This document shows positions 48,368 through 58,128 of a stretch of DNA of 64,000 nt, one piece after another. The notes under the pieces were generated by a model, which made no database searches, was not told the DNA's origin, and saw only the letters and a program-made list of their open reading frames with translations. Every line of letters begins with the position of its first letter. The stretch's first letter is position 1. Position numbers and translations under genes: made by a program. Origin of the DNA: Cyanobacteria bacterium SZAS LIN-3 (lineage in GTDB: Bacteria > Cyanobacteriota > Vampirovibrionia > Obscuribacterales > Obscuribacteraceae); the NCBI GenBank assembly GCA_018266215.1, contig JAFEAV010000020.1, positions 1 through 64,000 of the forward strand. Reading direction: 5' to 3'.

Positions 48368-51175
48368 ATGCGCAGGCAGGTCTTCATACGTTGGGCCACC
48401 ATAGGTTTTTCGCTATTGATCGTCATTGTGACGATCATTGCAACCGTGGTCCTCTTCGAGAGCGAACATACGCTTTACAAACGACGCGATGCAATCGTTC
48501 TGCACATGAAGACTGCTCTCGAAAGCAATGAACCGACGATATTCACTACCAACCTGCAAAACCTCAGAGCTCTAGAAAAAGTCCAGAACAACTTTCTGGT
48601 GACCATTGCATCCTGCATCGGATCGACCTTGCTTATTATTTACGCGGCACTGATGCTTTTAGTTTCACGAAAAATAGCCGATGCCGACCTTACAGCTGCA
48701 CAACTGTCCGTGACCAAGGCTCTGGTTGAATCACAAAATATAGAGGAAGCCGCACTGCGCATACTTTCCTCCATTGGTGACCTCTACAGTTTCTCATTTG
48801 GCGCCCTCTGGCTGGTCGACGAGCGGGCGGGGCGGATCAAGGCGCAGACATTGTGGGAATCGAAGCAGATGAAAGACCACTGGTTCTGGGAGGCAACCTA
48901 CGGTCTCAGCTTCAAGAAAGGCATCGGCGTCCCGGGCAGAGTCTGGCAATCGGGAAATCCAGCCTGGGTTAAAGATGTCACAAAGGATACCAACTTTCCC
49001 AGGGCCGGCGCCGCAGCAAAATGCAATCTGCACTCCGCGATAGGTTTTCCCATCCTGAAGGCTGACAAAACGGTTGGTGTTTTGGAGTTTTATCTCACGA
49101 AAAAACTTACAAGACAAAGAAAACTTGTTGACCTATTGGTTCCGTTTGGCCTTGAAATTGGACAATTTATAGAGCGATTGGAATCAAAAGCCAGACTGGT
49201 GGAAGAAGCTCGCATATCGAAGTTTGCCGCAGGTATTGGTCAAGCACTGGGCAGCCATGCCAGTCCGCAAGCTATGCTGCAACAATGTGCCGAAATCGCC
49301 ATCGAGGAGCTGGATGCGGTCCTGGGTTGCGCCTGGATAAAGTGCCCGGATGGGCCATGTTTCGAACTCCAGGCAGCCGCCGGAAACATGTCCTTACTGC
49401 CGGATGTTTCAAAACTATGGCTTGATGACGCTTCCATCAAGTTACTTAAACGCGCCGAAGGCAAATATGCTTTGATTGGGCACCTTATTCAGAGGATAGC
49501 AGCTGAAAAGGACCGGGAATTGCACGACTTCGTCCCGCTCATGGCCCAACCTTTGATGGTCGGTGATGAACTGGTGGGTCTGATAGCGGCCTTACCCCGT
49601 CATATCTTTTCAGAAAATGTCAGACCGGCGCTGACCTTCACAAGTAAAAATATTGCTCTGGGAATTTCACGCAGACAGATGGAATCGCAATTACGAGAAA
49701 GCGAAAGATTATACTCGGAGATTACAGGCAACATAGACGAAATGATCTGGGTCACTCAACCGGGTGGTTTCGGTTTGAAGTGGGTAAGCCCGGCACTAGC
49801 GCGTTTCTTCAATCGCTCCCAGGAGCAAATATTGAAAGAACCAATGGGACTTTTCGAGGGCATTCATGAGAGCGATAGGAACTTAGCCCTGACATTTTTC
49901 CACAACAGCACATCAAGGCCGGCAAATATGGAGTATCGCCAGCGAGATGCGCACGACAAATGGCACTGGTTATGGTGCCGTTCTTACCCGACTTTTGACG
50001 AGAATGGACGCCTGGCTGAGGTCTATGGAATAGCATCCGACATAACGGCCAAGAAGGAAGGGGAAAAGCACGTTCAGGAATTTTATTCCATGGTATCCCA
50101 CGAACTGAGGACGCCACTCACTTCTATACATGCCTCTCTGCGCATAATGGAAGCGGGCTTGCTCGGACAACTGCCTGAAAAAATTGAAGAGCTGGTCAAG
50201 ATAGCTCGCACAGAAAGTGATCGCTTGATTCGCCTAATCAACGACATCCTCGACATAAGAAAGTTGGAAGAAGGCATGCTTGAATTGAAACCGGTTACGG
50301 TCAGGGCCGATAAACTGGTGCAACAATCGATTGCTGAGTTACAAGGCATGGCGGAAAGTGCTGGCGTGCAACTATGCAGTCAATTTGATTGGAATGGAGA
50401 AATAAAGGTCGACCAGGACCGCACAACCCAAATGCTCGACAATTTGATTTCCAATGCCATCAAGTTTTCTCCCAAAGGCGGACAGGTGCTGGTATTGGTT
50501 GATAAGATGGTTGACTACGTTCGATTTTCGGTCACAGATCAGGGTCCGGGCATTGCAGCCGATCAGATCGGCAAATTATTCGGCAAGTTTCAGCAACTGG
50601 ACTCATCGGACTCCCGACCAAAGGGAGGGACAGGACTCGGTCTTGCCATTACCAAAGCGATAGCAGAGCAGCATGGCGGCAACGTCGGCCTGCAGTCCAC
50701 CGTCGGGGAAGGCTCCACATTCTGGATAAAATTGCCGCTTTCAAATTTACCCAAAACTGAACAAAACCCGGCCTTACCGCGGAAAGAGAATCATAACTCT
50801 AAACGCCACAACATTCTTCTTGTGGAGAAAGACGGCAATTACGCCAGAGAATTGACACGAGACTTAGCCGAAAATGGTTTTGATCTGACCACGGTAAATA
50901 GCTTCGGAGCCGCTGAAGAATATATGAGCCACAGTCAGCCAGAGGCAGTATTAGCCGATCTTGAAGGACTGAGCCTGGAAGGCATGCAATGGCTTCACAA
51001 AAATATGTCCAGGCCGAATTGGCCGCGAACAATAGTCTTGGCCGAAAACAAAGTTTATGATAGCTATGCAAAAAATACCAGAATCACGGCCTGGCACTGC
51101 AAACCGGTGAGCATCACGACACTGCGAGGGGCTCTGGGATTTGCCGTTGCCGCCGTGGCCACCAGACAGAGTTAG
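48368..51175 (+). CDS. GAF/PAS hybrid histidine kinase
   Basis: The protein has 935 residues. Two membrane helices at about 10-33 and 70-98 enclose a short external loop. A GAF domain lies at about 120-260 and a second at 285-430. PAS is at 440-555, and HisKA with the phosphorylated His578 (MVSHELRTP) follows. The ATPase has NLISNAIKFSPKGG, DQGPGIA and GGTGLGLAI (to about 790). The C-terminal receiver (805-930) is degraded: the acidic pocket is E-K-D, although LADLEG keeps a candidate Asp. It is the sensor of the preceding two genes. Confidence 0.92.
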   Translation: MRRQVFIRWATIGFSLLIVIVTIIATVVLFESEHTLYKRRDAIVLHMKTALESNEPTIFTTNLQNLRALEKVQNNFLVTIASCIGSTLLIIYAALMLLVSRKIADADLTAAQLSVTKALVESQNIEEAALRILSSIGDLYSFSFGALWLVDERAGRIKAQTLWESKQMKDHWFWEATYGLSFKKGIGVPGRVWQSGNPAWVKDVTKDTNFPRAGAAAKCNLHSAIGFPILKADKTVGVLEFYLTKKLTRQRKLVDLLVPFGLEIGQFIERLESKARLVEEARISKFAAGIGQALGSHASPQAMLQQCAEIAIEELDAVLGCAWIKCPDGPCFELQAAAGNMSLLPDVSKLWLDDASIKLLKRAEGKYALIGHLIQRIAAEKDRELHDFVPLMAQPLMVGDELVGLIAALPRHIFSENVRPALTFTSKNIALGISRRQMESQLRESERLYSEITGNIDEMIWVTQPGGFGLKWVSPALARFFNRSQEQILKEPMGLFEGIHESDRNLALTFFHNSTSRPANMEYRQRDAHDKWHWLWCRSYPTFDENGRLAEVYGIASDITAKKEGEKHVQEFYSMVSHELRTPLTSIHASLRIMEAGLLGQLPEKIEELVKIARTESDRLIRLINDILDIRKLEEGMLELKPVTVRADKLVQQSIAELQGMAESAGVQLCSQFDWNGEIKVDQDRTTQMLDNLISNAIKFSPKGGQVLVLVDKMVDYVRFSVTDQGPGIAADQIGKLFGKFQQLDSSDSRPKGGTGLGLAITKAIAEQHGGNVGLQSTVGEGSTFWIKLPLSNLPKTEQNPALPRKENHNSKRHNILLVEKDGNYARELTRDLAENGFDLTTVNSFGAAEEYMSHSQPEAVLADLEGLSLEGMQWLHKNMSRPNWPRTIVLAENKVYDSYAKNTRITAWHCKPVSITTLRGALGFAVAAVATRQS

Positions 51176-51188
51176 TTTTGCCAGGCGA

Positions 51189-52031
51189 CTAATGTGATGG
51201 CGATTTAGAATCGGCAGCCTTGAGATCAACCGGTTTGGGATCATCATGCAAATATCGTGAGCGCGTATCAGGCACCGTTAGAATGCTGTCTTTCAACAAG
51301 AGAAACATAGTCGGCCGAATCTTCAACTCACCGCTGTAGGGATGACTGTAGGCGGAGAGAAGCCAGATATTTAAAGACAGGGCCGTGGCCACCAGGGTAG
51401 TCATAAAGCCCTGCACCCGCGGAAACTGCGAAGCAAAAATATAACTCAAGGCCATCGTAATGAAAGCCCCAAAACCTACCACCCACCAGAGGGCCGGTTG
51501 CATGCTGGTCCGCGCCAGAAGTATGCGGGCGCGGCGATGTTCACCCAGAGACTGCATCGAGGCAATCAACCCCTGCTGCAAATTGCTCTGCCGATCATTT
51601 TCAGGCACCACGGCAACGGTTGATTCCCATAGTTCTTGATACGTTTCCCAGCCATGATTGATCTTGACCTGGGCCTCCATTTTGGGCCACTCATTGTCAA
51701 TCACGTCGTTGACATATTCTCGACAGAGTTGACGAATACGCGGCCTGTCAATATCCGAGAGTCCACGAGCAACACGAAAAATACTGGCCACATTGCTGGC
51801 TTCCTGTTCATCGTGCATGCGAGCATCGTTATACCTGTCCATGGCCGAAGCCACCATAAAGCCAAGCAAAACCGAAAAAAGCGTCCCCACAACCCCCATC
51901 ATGGCCTCACCGGCGCTGTGATGGAGTTCCAGCACCTCCTGTTTGACAATGCGATTGACCAGAGCCTGACCGGCCAGAGCCAGCGCCACAAAAACCACGG
52001 TCAATAAAACAGCATGTCCAAGAGTGTACAT
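51189..52031 (-). CDS. DUF4239 membrane protein (second copy)
   Basis: A 280-residue paralogue of 30993-31778, sharing VGTLFSVLLGFMVASAMDRYND, EASNVASIFRVARGL, LCREYVNDVIDNEWPKM, ASMQSLGEHRRAR and a final YSHPYSGELKI block. Four membrane segments are arranged in two pairs. The C-terminal 40 residues are extra and charged. It ends 13 bases from the histidine kinase and is convergent with it. Function unknown. Confidence 0.75.
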   Translation of the reverse strand: MYTLGHAVLLTVVFVALALAGQALVNRIVKQEVLELHHSAGEAMMGVVGTLFSVLLGFMVASAMDRYNDARMHDEQEASNVASIFRVARGLSDIDRPRIRQLCREYVNDVIDNEWPKMEAQVKINHGWETYQELWESTVAVVPENDRQSNLQQGLIASMQSLGEHRRARILLARTSMQPALWWVVGFGAFITMALSYIFASQFPRVQGFMTTLVATALSLNIWLLSAYSHPYSGELKIRPTMFLLLKDSILTVPDTRSRYLHDDPKPVDLKAADSKSPSH

Positions 52032-52128
52032 AGTCCGCTAGGATAGCAAGAATGTGCAATATTGCCTACCGGGCAAATAGACTATACTGCCTGCTTGTGG
52101 CGGGCCCTCATAGCACTGGAGGAAAAAG

Positions 52129-53736
52129 TTGGGGCTGAGACTGACATACAAGCAAAAAAGCTTATTGCTGGCTGCTTTCAGTCTGCTCCAGGCATTTGAG
52201 CCGGCATGGAGTCAAAACAGTAAGACGCAACTTCAGGCTCTTCTGACTCAGGGCGACGCTTCCTCAAAAAAATTCCAACTGCAACAAGCTGAAGACGCCT
52301 ACCGGCAGGCCCTCAAAATCGACCCCCGATCCGTGCCGGCCTTGCTGGGCCTGAGCGCCATCTACAGACACCGAGGCCGAGCGCAACTGAGCAACTCTTT
52401 TATCGAAACAGCCACAAAGATAGAGCCCAATAACCCCAGGTGCTACCTGGCCAGCGCCCGCCTCTTCGAAAAGTTGCAGGACACTGAGCAGGCAATCCGT
52501 GCCTATAAGAAAGTGGTGGCACTGGATCCGTCAGACGCCCATTCATTGCAGATGCTCAGCTGGAATCAACTGGAAAATCACACACTTGAGGCCGAGCAAA
52601 ATCTGCGCCGCTTGATAAAAATGGCGCCGACCAACGATGGAGCATACAGGTTGCTGGCCTATGCCCAGTCCAATGAGAAGCACTACGATGAAGCGCGGCG
52701 GACAATCAGTACAGCTATAAAAATGGCACCGACAAATCCTAACTACTACCAGGATCTGGCGACAATATGCCTGCGCGCAAATGATACAGCGGGCGCGAAG
52801 AAAGCCCTGAAAGAGATGCTGACAAAATTTCCCGGCAATCCTGCTCCCCTCCTGGGGTTGGCCGAAATTGCAGCAAGAGAAGGGCAATACAAAGAGCAAG
52901 AGAAATATCTGCGCCAGGCTACCGTAGTAAAACCAACCAGTGATCTGGCCTGGCGTGAGCTGGCCGTCTACTACGGCCTGCGGCGCAATCAGCCGGAGTG
53001 CATCAGATGCGCTCGCATTGCCTACGGCTTCAAACCAAAGAGTGCCAAAAATAATTATTGCCTGGCTGCCTGTTTGCTCGACTCGGACAATTTAAAAGAA
53101 GCCGAACCGTATATGCAAAAGGCTGTTGAGCTGGCGGATTCTCTTGAGGAACAGCTGACTTATGAAAGGCAGCAAATACACCTGAAATTTTTACTCGGCA
53201 AAAACGACGAGGCAATGGCTCAGGCAAAAAAGCTCTACAAGCAATATCCCCACAACCTGACGGCAATCAGATCCATGGCCTGGGCGCTGATGTGCTTTAA
53301 GCAGTATGACCAGGGGTTTGCCCTGTTGAAGCAGGCCATGGCCAAATTTCCCGAGGATAGCAGCATCGCTCGCGATTATCTCGAGGGCTTGCTCAGCGCC
53401 GGTCGTTACGATCAGGCCAGGGCTGAAGCGAGAAAGCTCCTGCTTAAAGAGCCAAATGACGAGGAATGCTGGTCATGCCTGATGGAAATAGCCCAGAAAA
53501 CCGGCAATAAGAAGGAAGCCGAAGAGGCAATGAAGCATATAGGCAAGCTCAACCTCAGTGCCCATGAATCAATGGAGTTTGCCTTCAACAGCATGAGTAC
53601 CGGAGCCAACAACAAAGCACTGCCGGCCCTGAAAAAGGCCCTGGAATCAAGCCCAGACAGCGCCGATCTGCTCCTCAATACCAGGGACCCGCGGGCCGAA
53701 TCCCCGCCGGGCGCAAAAGGCCAGAAAAACCGATAA
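52129..53736 (+). CDS. Secreted tetratricopeptide-repeat protein
   Basis: The protein has 535 residues. A signal peptide (LTYKQKSLLLAAFSLLQAF) is followed by about a dozen TPR units between 35 and 500 (for example AEDAYRQALKIDPRSVPALL and AIRAYKKVVALDPSDAHSLQ). TTG at 52129 is supported as the start by GGAGG seven bases upstream. The last 20 residues are polar and atypical. It probably scaffolds envelope proteins; no catalytic domain was seen. It is unlike the 8949-10610 TPR protein outside the repeat pattern. Confidence 0.8.
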   Translation: MGLRLTYKQKSLLLAAFSLLQAFEPAWSQNSKTQLQALLTQGDASSKKFQLQQAEDAYRQALKIDPRSVPALLGLSAIYRHRGRAQLSNSFIETATKIEPNNPRCYLASARLFEKLQDTEQAIRAYKKVVALDPSDAHSLQMLSWNQLENHTLEAEQNLRRLIKMAPTNDGAYRLLAYAQSNEKHYDEARRTISTAIKMAPTNPNYYQDLATICLRANDTAGAKKALKEMLTKFPGNPAPLLGLAEIAAREGQYKEQEKYLRQATVVKPTSDLAWRELAVYYGLRRNQPECIRCARIAYGFKPKSAKNNYCLAACLLDSDNLKEAEPYMQKAVELADSLEEQLTYERQQIHLKFLLGKNDEAMAQAKKLYKQYPHNLTAIRSMAWALMCFKQYDQGFALLKQAMAKFPEDSSIARDYLEGLLSAGRYDQARAEARKLLLKEPNDEECWSCLMEIAQKTGNKKEAEEAMKHIGKLNLSAHESMEFAFNSMSTGANNKALPALKKALESSPDSADLLLNTRDPRAESPPGAKGQKNR

Positions 53737-53804
53737 CTGCTCCCTCAAAGCTTACCTGTGAGATAATTAAGGAGCTCCAGCCCCTGTCTTCCCACTACGG
53801 TCTT

Positions 53805-54596
53805 TTGAGATCCAAATTAAGAGCTTTCATAGCGACTTTTGCCATCCTAGCCGTGGCACCGACGGCTATGGCTTCGCCGCCCGGTCAATCCAGACAGCCA
53901 AAACCCTCCGAAGCACTGATAGACGGCTGGCGTCTCTCACAGCACAACAGAGAAGTAGGCAATGTGCAAACGGAAGTCTGCAAACACGGCGTGCGCATAA
54001 CGGTAGCTAAAAGCAGTCTGGTAGTAATTGCCACAGCGCCCTGGAAAGAAGCCTATCTCTTCTGCACAAAAACCGGCAACATCTACAAGACGCCGGTGGA
54101 GAAATTTGCCAATCCATATTTGAGATCAATGGCGCTGTTTGACGGCGGCAGTCTTACCGATTGCCAAACCATCCCCAAAGGCCCCATAGAAAGTGTTGGG
54201 GTTGATTGCCAGTTACGCACAGAAAAGCCGGGTTTTGCCGAGAAGCAGCTGGCCAAGCGCAAACAAGGGCTGATAGCGGCGCGCTCGGCGATGAATATAA
54301 AGCACATTGTCACGGATAAATTCAAAGCTGATCCCCGCATTGCTCATATAATGGCCAAGATGTTTGCCATCCCTGTCTGCGACAGTGTGCCTTTGCAATT
54401 TACTTTTACCAGTGTCAGCTATGAACTGCAAAATCAGCTGAACACAACCAAAGTTACACCGATTAAGATCAAACTCTCTGACTTTCATCCCCCCGCCGGT
54501 CTGAAAGAAGTGAAGGAAGGCATCGCCGTGCTGGTGCCGGAAGAATCCGATGGAGCGCTGGATTTGATGATGATGGGAAGGACAAAGACAAAGTGA
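53805..54596 (+). CDS. Exported protein of unknown function
   Basis: The protein has 263 residues. A signal peptide is at about 3-26 (LRAFIATFAILAVAPTAMASP). The mature part has no recognised domain; it is mixed alpha-beta with Cys pairs widely spaced (VCKHGV, LFCTKTG, DCQTI, DCQLRT). The frame begins at TTG 53805 without a good RBS, so the start is uncertain. It lies 68 bases after the TPR gene on the same strand and 34 bases before the thiolase gene. Confidence 0.55.
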   Translation: MRSKLRAFIATFAILAVAPTAMASPPGQSRQPKPSEALIDGWRLSQHNREVGNVQTEVCKHGVRITVAKSSLVVIATAPWKEAYLFCTKTGNIYKTPVEKFANPYLRSMALFDGGSLTDCQTIPKGPIESVGVDCQLRTEKPGFAEKQLAKRKQGLIAARSAMNIKHIVTDKFKADPRIAHIMAKMFAIPVCDSVPLQFTFTSVSYELQNQLNTTKVTPIKIKLSDFHPPAGLKEVKEGIAVLVPEESDGALDLMMMGRTKTK

Positions 54597-54630
54597 TCGC
54601 AGGCGCAAAATATACTCCCGGGAACTGGTC

Positions 54631-55881
54631 ATGCCGCTAAAAGGTGTCTTTATATTGGATTGCCTGCGCACTCCGCGGGCGAGGGTGAAGGGCGACTCGT
54701 CCGCCCTCAGCGGTCTGCACCCGCAGGAGATGCTGGGCCAGACTCTCAAAGGCCTGGTAAAAAGGACAAAAGTCGAGCCGCAGGAGATAAATGACGCGAT
54801 CATTGGATGTGTCAGCGAAGTCGGCGATCAAGGCGCCAACATCGGCCGCAACGCCGCTCTGACAGCCGGTCTGCCCATCTCGCTCGGAGCCGTAACGCTA
54901 AACCGCTGCTGTGCCTCAGGCCTGCAAGCGATCAACTTCGCCGCCGCCGAAATAGCCTGCGGCATGGCCGAGCTGATGATTGGCGGAGGCGTGGAGAGCA
55001 TGTCCCGGGTCAAAATGGCCTCGGACGGCGGAGGCATGGACGGCAACAATGTGCTCTTGCGGGAAAAGTATTTGCAGGTGCCCCAGGGCATTTCAGCCGA
55101 TCTTATAGCCACCATGGAAAACTTCAGTCGCGAAGAGCTTGACGCTTTCGCGGTTGCTTCGCAGCAAAAAGCGCAGGCGGCACAAAGCACTGAAAAATTT
55201 GCAAAGAGCCTGATTGCGGTTATTGATCCGGCCACCGGTGGAGTCCTTCTGGACAGAGACAATTTCCCGCGACCGGAGACTTCACTGGCTACTCTGGCCG
55301 CACTGGGACCGGCCTTCGCCACGGCGGCAGCGATGCCGCTTGACTCCAGCGCCGGGGCCCCGACTCTAGAAGCGGGGGTCTTGAAGCATTTCCCAGAGGT
55401 CAGCAAAATAGAACACCGCCATACGGCCGGCACCGCCAGCGGTATCGTCGACGGAGCGGCGGCGGTTTTGCTTTGCTCGGAAAATTATCTCAAGAGAAAC
55501 AATCTGAAGGCGCGGGGGCGCATCGTGAGTTATGCCGTCGGCGGCTGTGATCCCGTATCGATGATGGTCGGTCAACCGGATATAGTGCGCAAAGCACTGA
55601 AGTTGGCGGATTTATCTATTGCCGATATTGATTTGTTTGAAATCAACGAAGCCTTCGCCGCGATACCACTGCTGGTGATCAAAAAACTGAGCCTTGATCC
55701 CGCCAGAGTGAACGTCAACGGAGGTGCTATTGCCCTGGGGCATCCGCTGGGGGCAACCGGTGCGATTTTGGTGGGTACGGCTCTGGATGAACTGGAAGTG
55801 CGTCAAAAACGATACGCCCTGATCACCCTTTGTGCGGCCGGTGGGCAGGCCATCGCAACGATAATAGAGAGACTTGAATAG
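54631..55881 (+). CDS. Thiolase (acetyl-CoA acetyltransferase/3-ketoacyl-CoA thiolase)
   Basis: Interconverts two acetyl-CoA and acetoacetyl-CoA, or cleaves 3-ketoacyl-CoA. It has 416 residues with both thiolase folds. The acyl-accepting Cys94 is in [10 protein letters not shown]; the NEAFA and [15 protein letters not shown] motifs carry the catalytic His; the second Cys is in TLCAAGGQA, where most homologues have C-x-G-G-G. Substrate length cannot be told from sequence, and no beta-oxidation or PHB genes are nearby. Its stop overlaps the start of the kinase gene by one base. Confidence 0.92.
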   Translation: MPLKGVFILDCLRTPRARVKGDSSALSGLHPQEMLGQTLKGLVKRTKVEPQEINDAIIGCVSEVGDQGANIGRNAALTAGLPISLGAVTLNRCCASGLQAINFAAAEIACGMAELMIGGGVESMSRVKMASDGGGMDGNNVLLREKYLQVPQGISADLIATMENFSREELDAFAVASQQKAQAAQSTEKFAKSLIAVIDPATGGVLLDRDNFPRPETSLATLAALGPAFATAAAMPLDSSAGAPTLEAGVLKHFPEVSKIEHRHTAGTASGIVDGAAAVLLCSENYLKRNNLKARGRIVSYAVGGCDPVSMMVGQPDIVRKALKLADLSIADIDLFEINEAFAAIPLLVIKKLSLDPARVNVNGGAIALGHPLGATGAILVGTALDELEVRQKRYALITLCAAGGQAIATIIERLE

Positions 55882-58073
55882 TGACCGAAGGGAACCCAGA
55901 TCTGGCTCAGTCGCAGCTTTTTACTCTCAAAGGCGAGGTAATAAGCGGTCATGGCGACACAACCGTTCCGGGCTACTCGCAGCGAACCACAATCAGGCGA
56001 GATCTTACCGGCCAGATCATAGATCAAAAATACAAGCTCATCAGCCTCCTGGGCGAAGGCGGAATGGGCAGTGTTTACAGGGCGCATCATCTGATGCTGG
56101 ACAAAGAGGTCGCTCTCAAGACCTTTCGCTCGCCCAACCTTACAGAAGAATCCTGGAACCGCTTCCAGCGCGAGGCACAGGCCATCGCAAAACTCAACCA
56201 CCCCAACATAGTGCAGGTGTTCGACTTTGGAGTCGGTGAAGACAACGTTCCCTATTACACAATGGAATGCCTGGTTGGCGAAGCCCTATCGGACAGGCTG
56301 CTGAGACAGAAATTTCTCCCCCTGGATGAAGCCATGCGCATATATATCCAGGTCTGTCAGGGACTTTCACTGGCTCACAGCAAAGGCATCATACACAGAG
56401 ATATGAAACCGGCCAACATATTTATGGCCCGGAGCATCCCGGGCGGTCCCGCCGACACAGTCAAAATCGTCGACTTCGGCGTCGCCGGATTGGCAACACA
56501 GTCGATGGACGGACAGAAACTGACAGCCACAGGCACAATTTTCGGCAGTCCCTTTTATATGAGTCCGGAACAATCCCTTGGTCTGGAAATGAGCGAAAGG
56601 TCCGATATTTATTCGGTCGGCTGTGCGCTGTATGAGTGCCTCACGGGAGAACCACCTTTTTACGGTGAAAATGCCTTCGCCACCATGCTCCTGCACCAGA
56701 TGAGTGCCGCTCCGGAACTGACTCATGGGCCGGACGGCACGCAGTACCCACAGAGATTGACGGGACTGATAAGCAGAATGCTGGCCAAAAACGAGAGAAA
56801 CAGGGTGCAGACTTTTGCCGAAGTTGCCTCCGATCTGCAAAACATTCTCCAGGGTGAGCAGATAAAAGTCCAAACCGGAAAACAACAAACACTGTCGGCG
56901 ATACGACGGCCGGGATACAACGAAGAAGTAGATCTAGACGATCAGGCTGATGAGGAGCTGGATGAAGATGGTTCCAATCCAGTCGGTATCTTTGCCGGCA
57001 AAAAGGCTCTTCTCGTGACGGCAAGCATAGTTGGCCTGCTTATAGCGGGGGCAACAAGCTTTTATTTTCTTTCCAACCACTCCAAACAAGCCGAAGTGCC
57101 AATAACCAAGAACGCCGACGATGTGGAAATCCTCACTTTGCACAAGCCGCAGCGGGTCAAAATTCCATCCGCCCCATATCTAGTGTCACAAACCGAAACG
57201 GAAAAGCGCTACATTTTCCCCGAAAAATCGATAGGGCACATGCACTGGGTCTACGAAAAGGGCAAAACCGGACCCAGGTCTCCCAAAAAGATTGAAGCCC
57301 AGGGTGAGGTAGTCATTCCAGCAGGAGCAAAGTTATATATTATGCCTAATGCTGTCCTGGAACAGCAGCCGGAATTGTTTACCTTTTTCAGTCCGGAGGA
57401 TCTGTCACAGCTCTCCATTGATGCCACGTATAAGTGGACCAATAAGCATATGGTCTACATTTCCAACTTTACCGATCTGATCGTCCTGGGAATGCACGAT
57501 ACGGCAATAGACGATGCCGCCATCCCCTATCTGGAGCGCCTGCAAAAGCTGAGAAGCCTGGCCCTGGATCACACATTTATGTCATCCGGTGCAATCGCCG
57601 GGCTGAGCATTCTCCCCAGGCTGGATAGACTCTCGGTCTCGGGCATTCAAAACATAACGCCGGTGCTGCGGCGACTCAGTGATTCCAGGGAACTCACTTG
57701 CCTGGAGCTGGACTCGTGCTCGCTCAAGGATTCGGATCTGGTCATAATCAGTACTATGAAAAGACTGAAAATTCTCTGTCTGCGCGATAATCCGAATCTG
57801 ACCGACAGAGGTTTCGCGGTCCTGGCGGCACTGCAAAATCTGGAAGGATTGAGCATCGAAAACACCAATCTGTCGGCTGCGATTTTGCCGACATTAAAGA
57901 AACTGCCGCACCTGAAGCGACTGTCCAGTGATATCGCCCAGTGGTCAAAAGCCGACCAGAACATCTTCCGCGCCTCTTTGAATTGTCGTTTTATCAGAGC
58001 CCAGGCAACTGATCTGAAGAATCTACGCAATACGGACATAGAAGGAACAGCTCAGGAACTGTTCCAGAACTAA
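55881..58073 (+). CDS. Membrane Ser/Thr protein kinase with leucine-rich repeats
   Basis: The protein has 730 residues with a GTG start overlapping the thiolase stop. The kinase domain is about 50-320: glycine loop GEGGMG (59-64), Lys80, HRD 172-174, DFG 198-200 and MSPEQ (near 217). One membrane helix lies at about 378-396 (ALLVTASIVGLLIAGATSFYF). The outer part (about 400-730) contains leucine-rich repeats from about 540 (LQKLRSLALDHTFMSSGAIA, SRELTCLELDSCSLKDSDLV). It resembles PknB-type receptors with an LRR sensor. It may respond to a wall or surface ligand. Confidence 0.92.
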   Translation: MTEGNPDLAQSQLFTLKGEVISGHGDTTVPGYSQRTTIRRDLTGQIIDQKYKLISLLGEGGMGSVYRAHHLMLDKEVALKTFRSPNLTEESWNRFQREAQAIAKLNHPNIVQVFDFGVGEDNVPYYTMECLVGEALSDRLLRQKFLPLDEAMRIYIQVCQGLSLAHSKGIIHRDMKPANIFMARSIPGGPADTVKIVDFGVAGLATQSMDGQKLTATGTIFGSPFYMSPEQSLGLEMSERSDIYSVGCALYECLTGEPPFYGENAFATMLLHQMSAAPELTHGPDGTQYPQRLTGLISRMLAKNERNRVQTFAEVASDLQNILQGEQIKVQTGKQQTLSAIRRPGYNEEVDLDDQADEELDEDGSNPVGIFAGKKALLVTASIVGLLIAGATSFYFLSNHSKQAEVPITKNADDVEILTLHKPQRVKIPSAPYLVSQTETEKRYIFPEKSIGHMHWVYEKGKTGPRSPKKIEAQGEVVIPAGAKLYIMPNAVLEQQPELFTFFSPEDLSQLSIDATYKWTNKHMVYISNFTDLIVLGMHDTAIDDAAIPYLERLQKLRSLALDHTFMSSGAIAGLSILPRLDRLSVSGIQNITPVLRRLSDSRELTCLELDSCSLKDSDLVIISTMKRLKILCLRDNPNLTDRGFAVLAALQNLEGLSIENTNLSAAILPTLKKLPHLKRLSSDIAQWSKADQNIFRASLNCRFIRAQATDLKNLRNTDIEGTAQELFQN

Positions 58074-58105
58074 AACGAGAGGCCGGGCATTCCGACCTCT
58101 CGTTT
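58073..58105. terminator. Bidirectional terminator
   Basis: Perfect ten-base arms AAACGAGAGG (58073-58082) and CCTCTCGTTT (58096-58105) around a 13-base loop. It overlaps the end of the kinase gene and separates it from the convergent SLH gene that stops at 58129. Confidence 0.7.
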
Positions 58106-58128
58106 ATTGGGATCAGATGGACCCCGTT

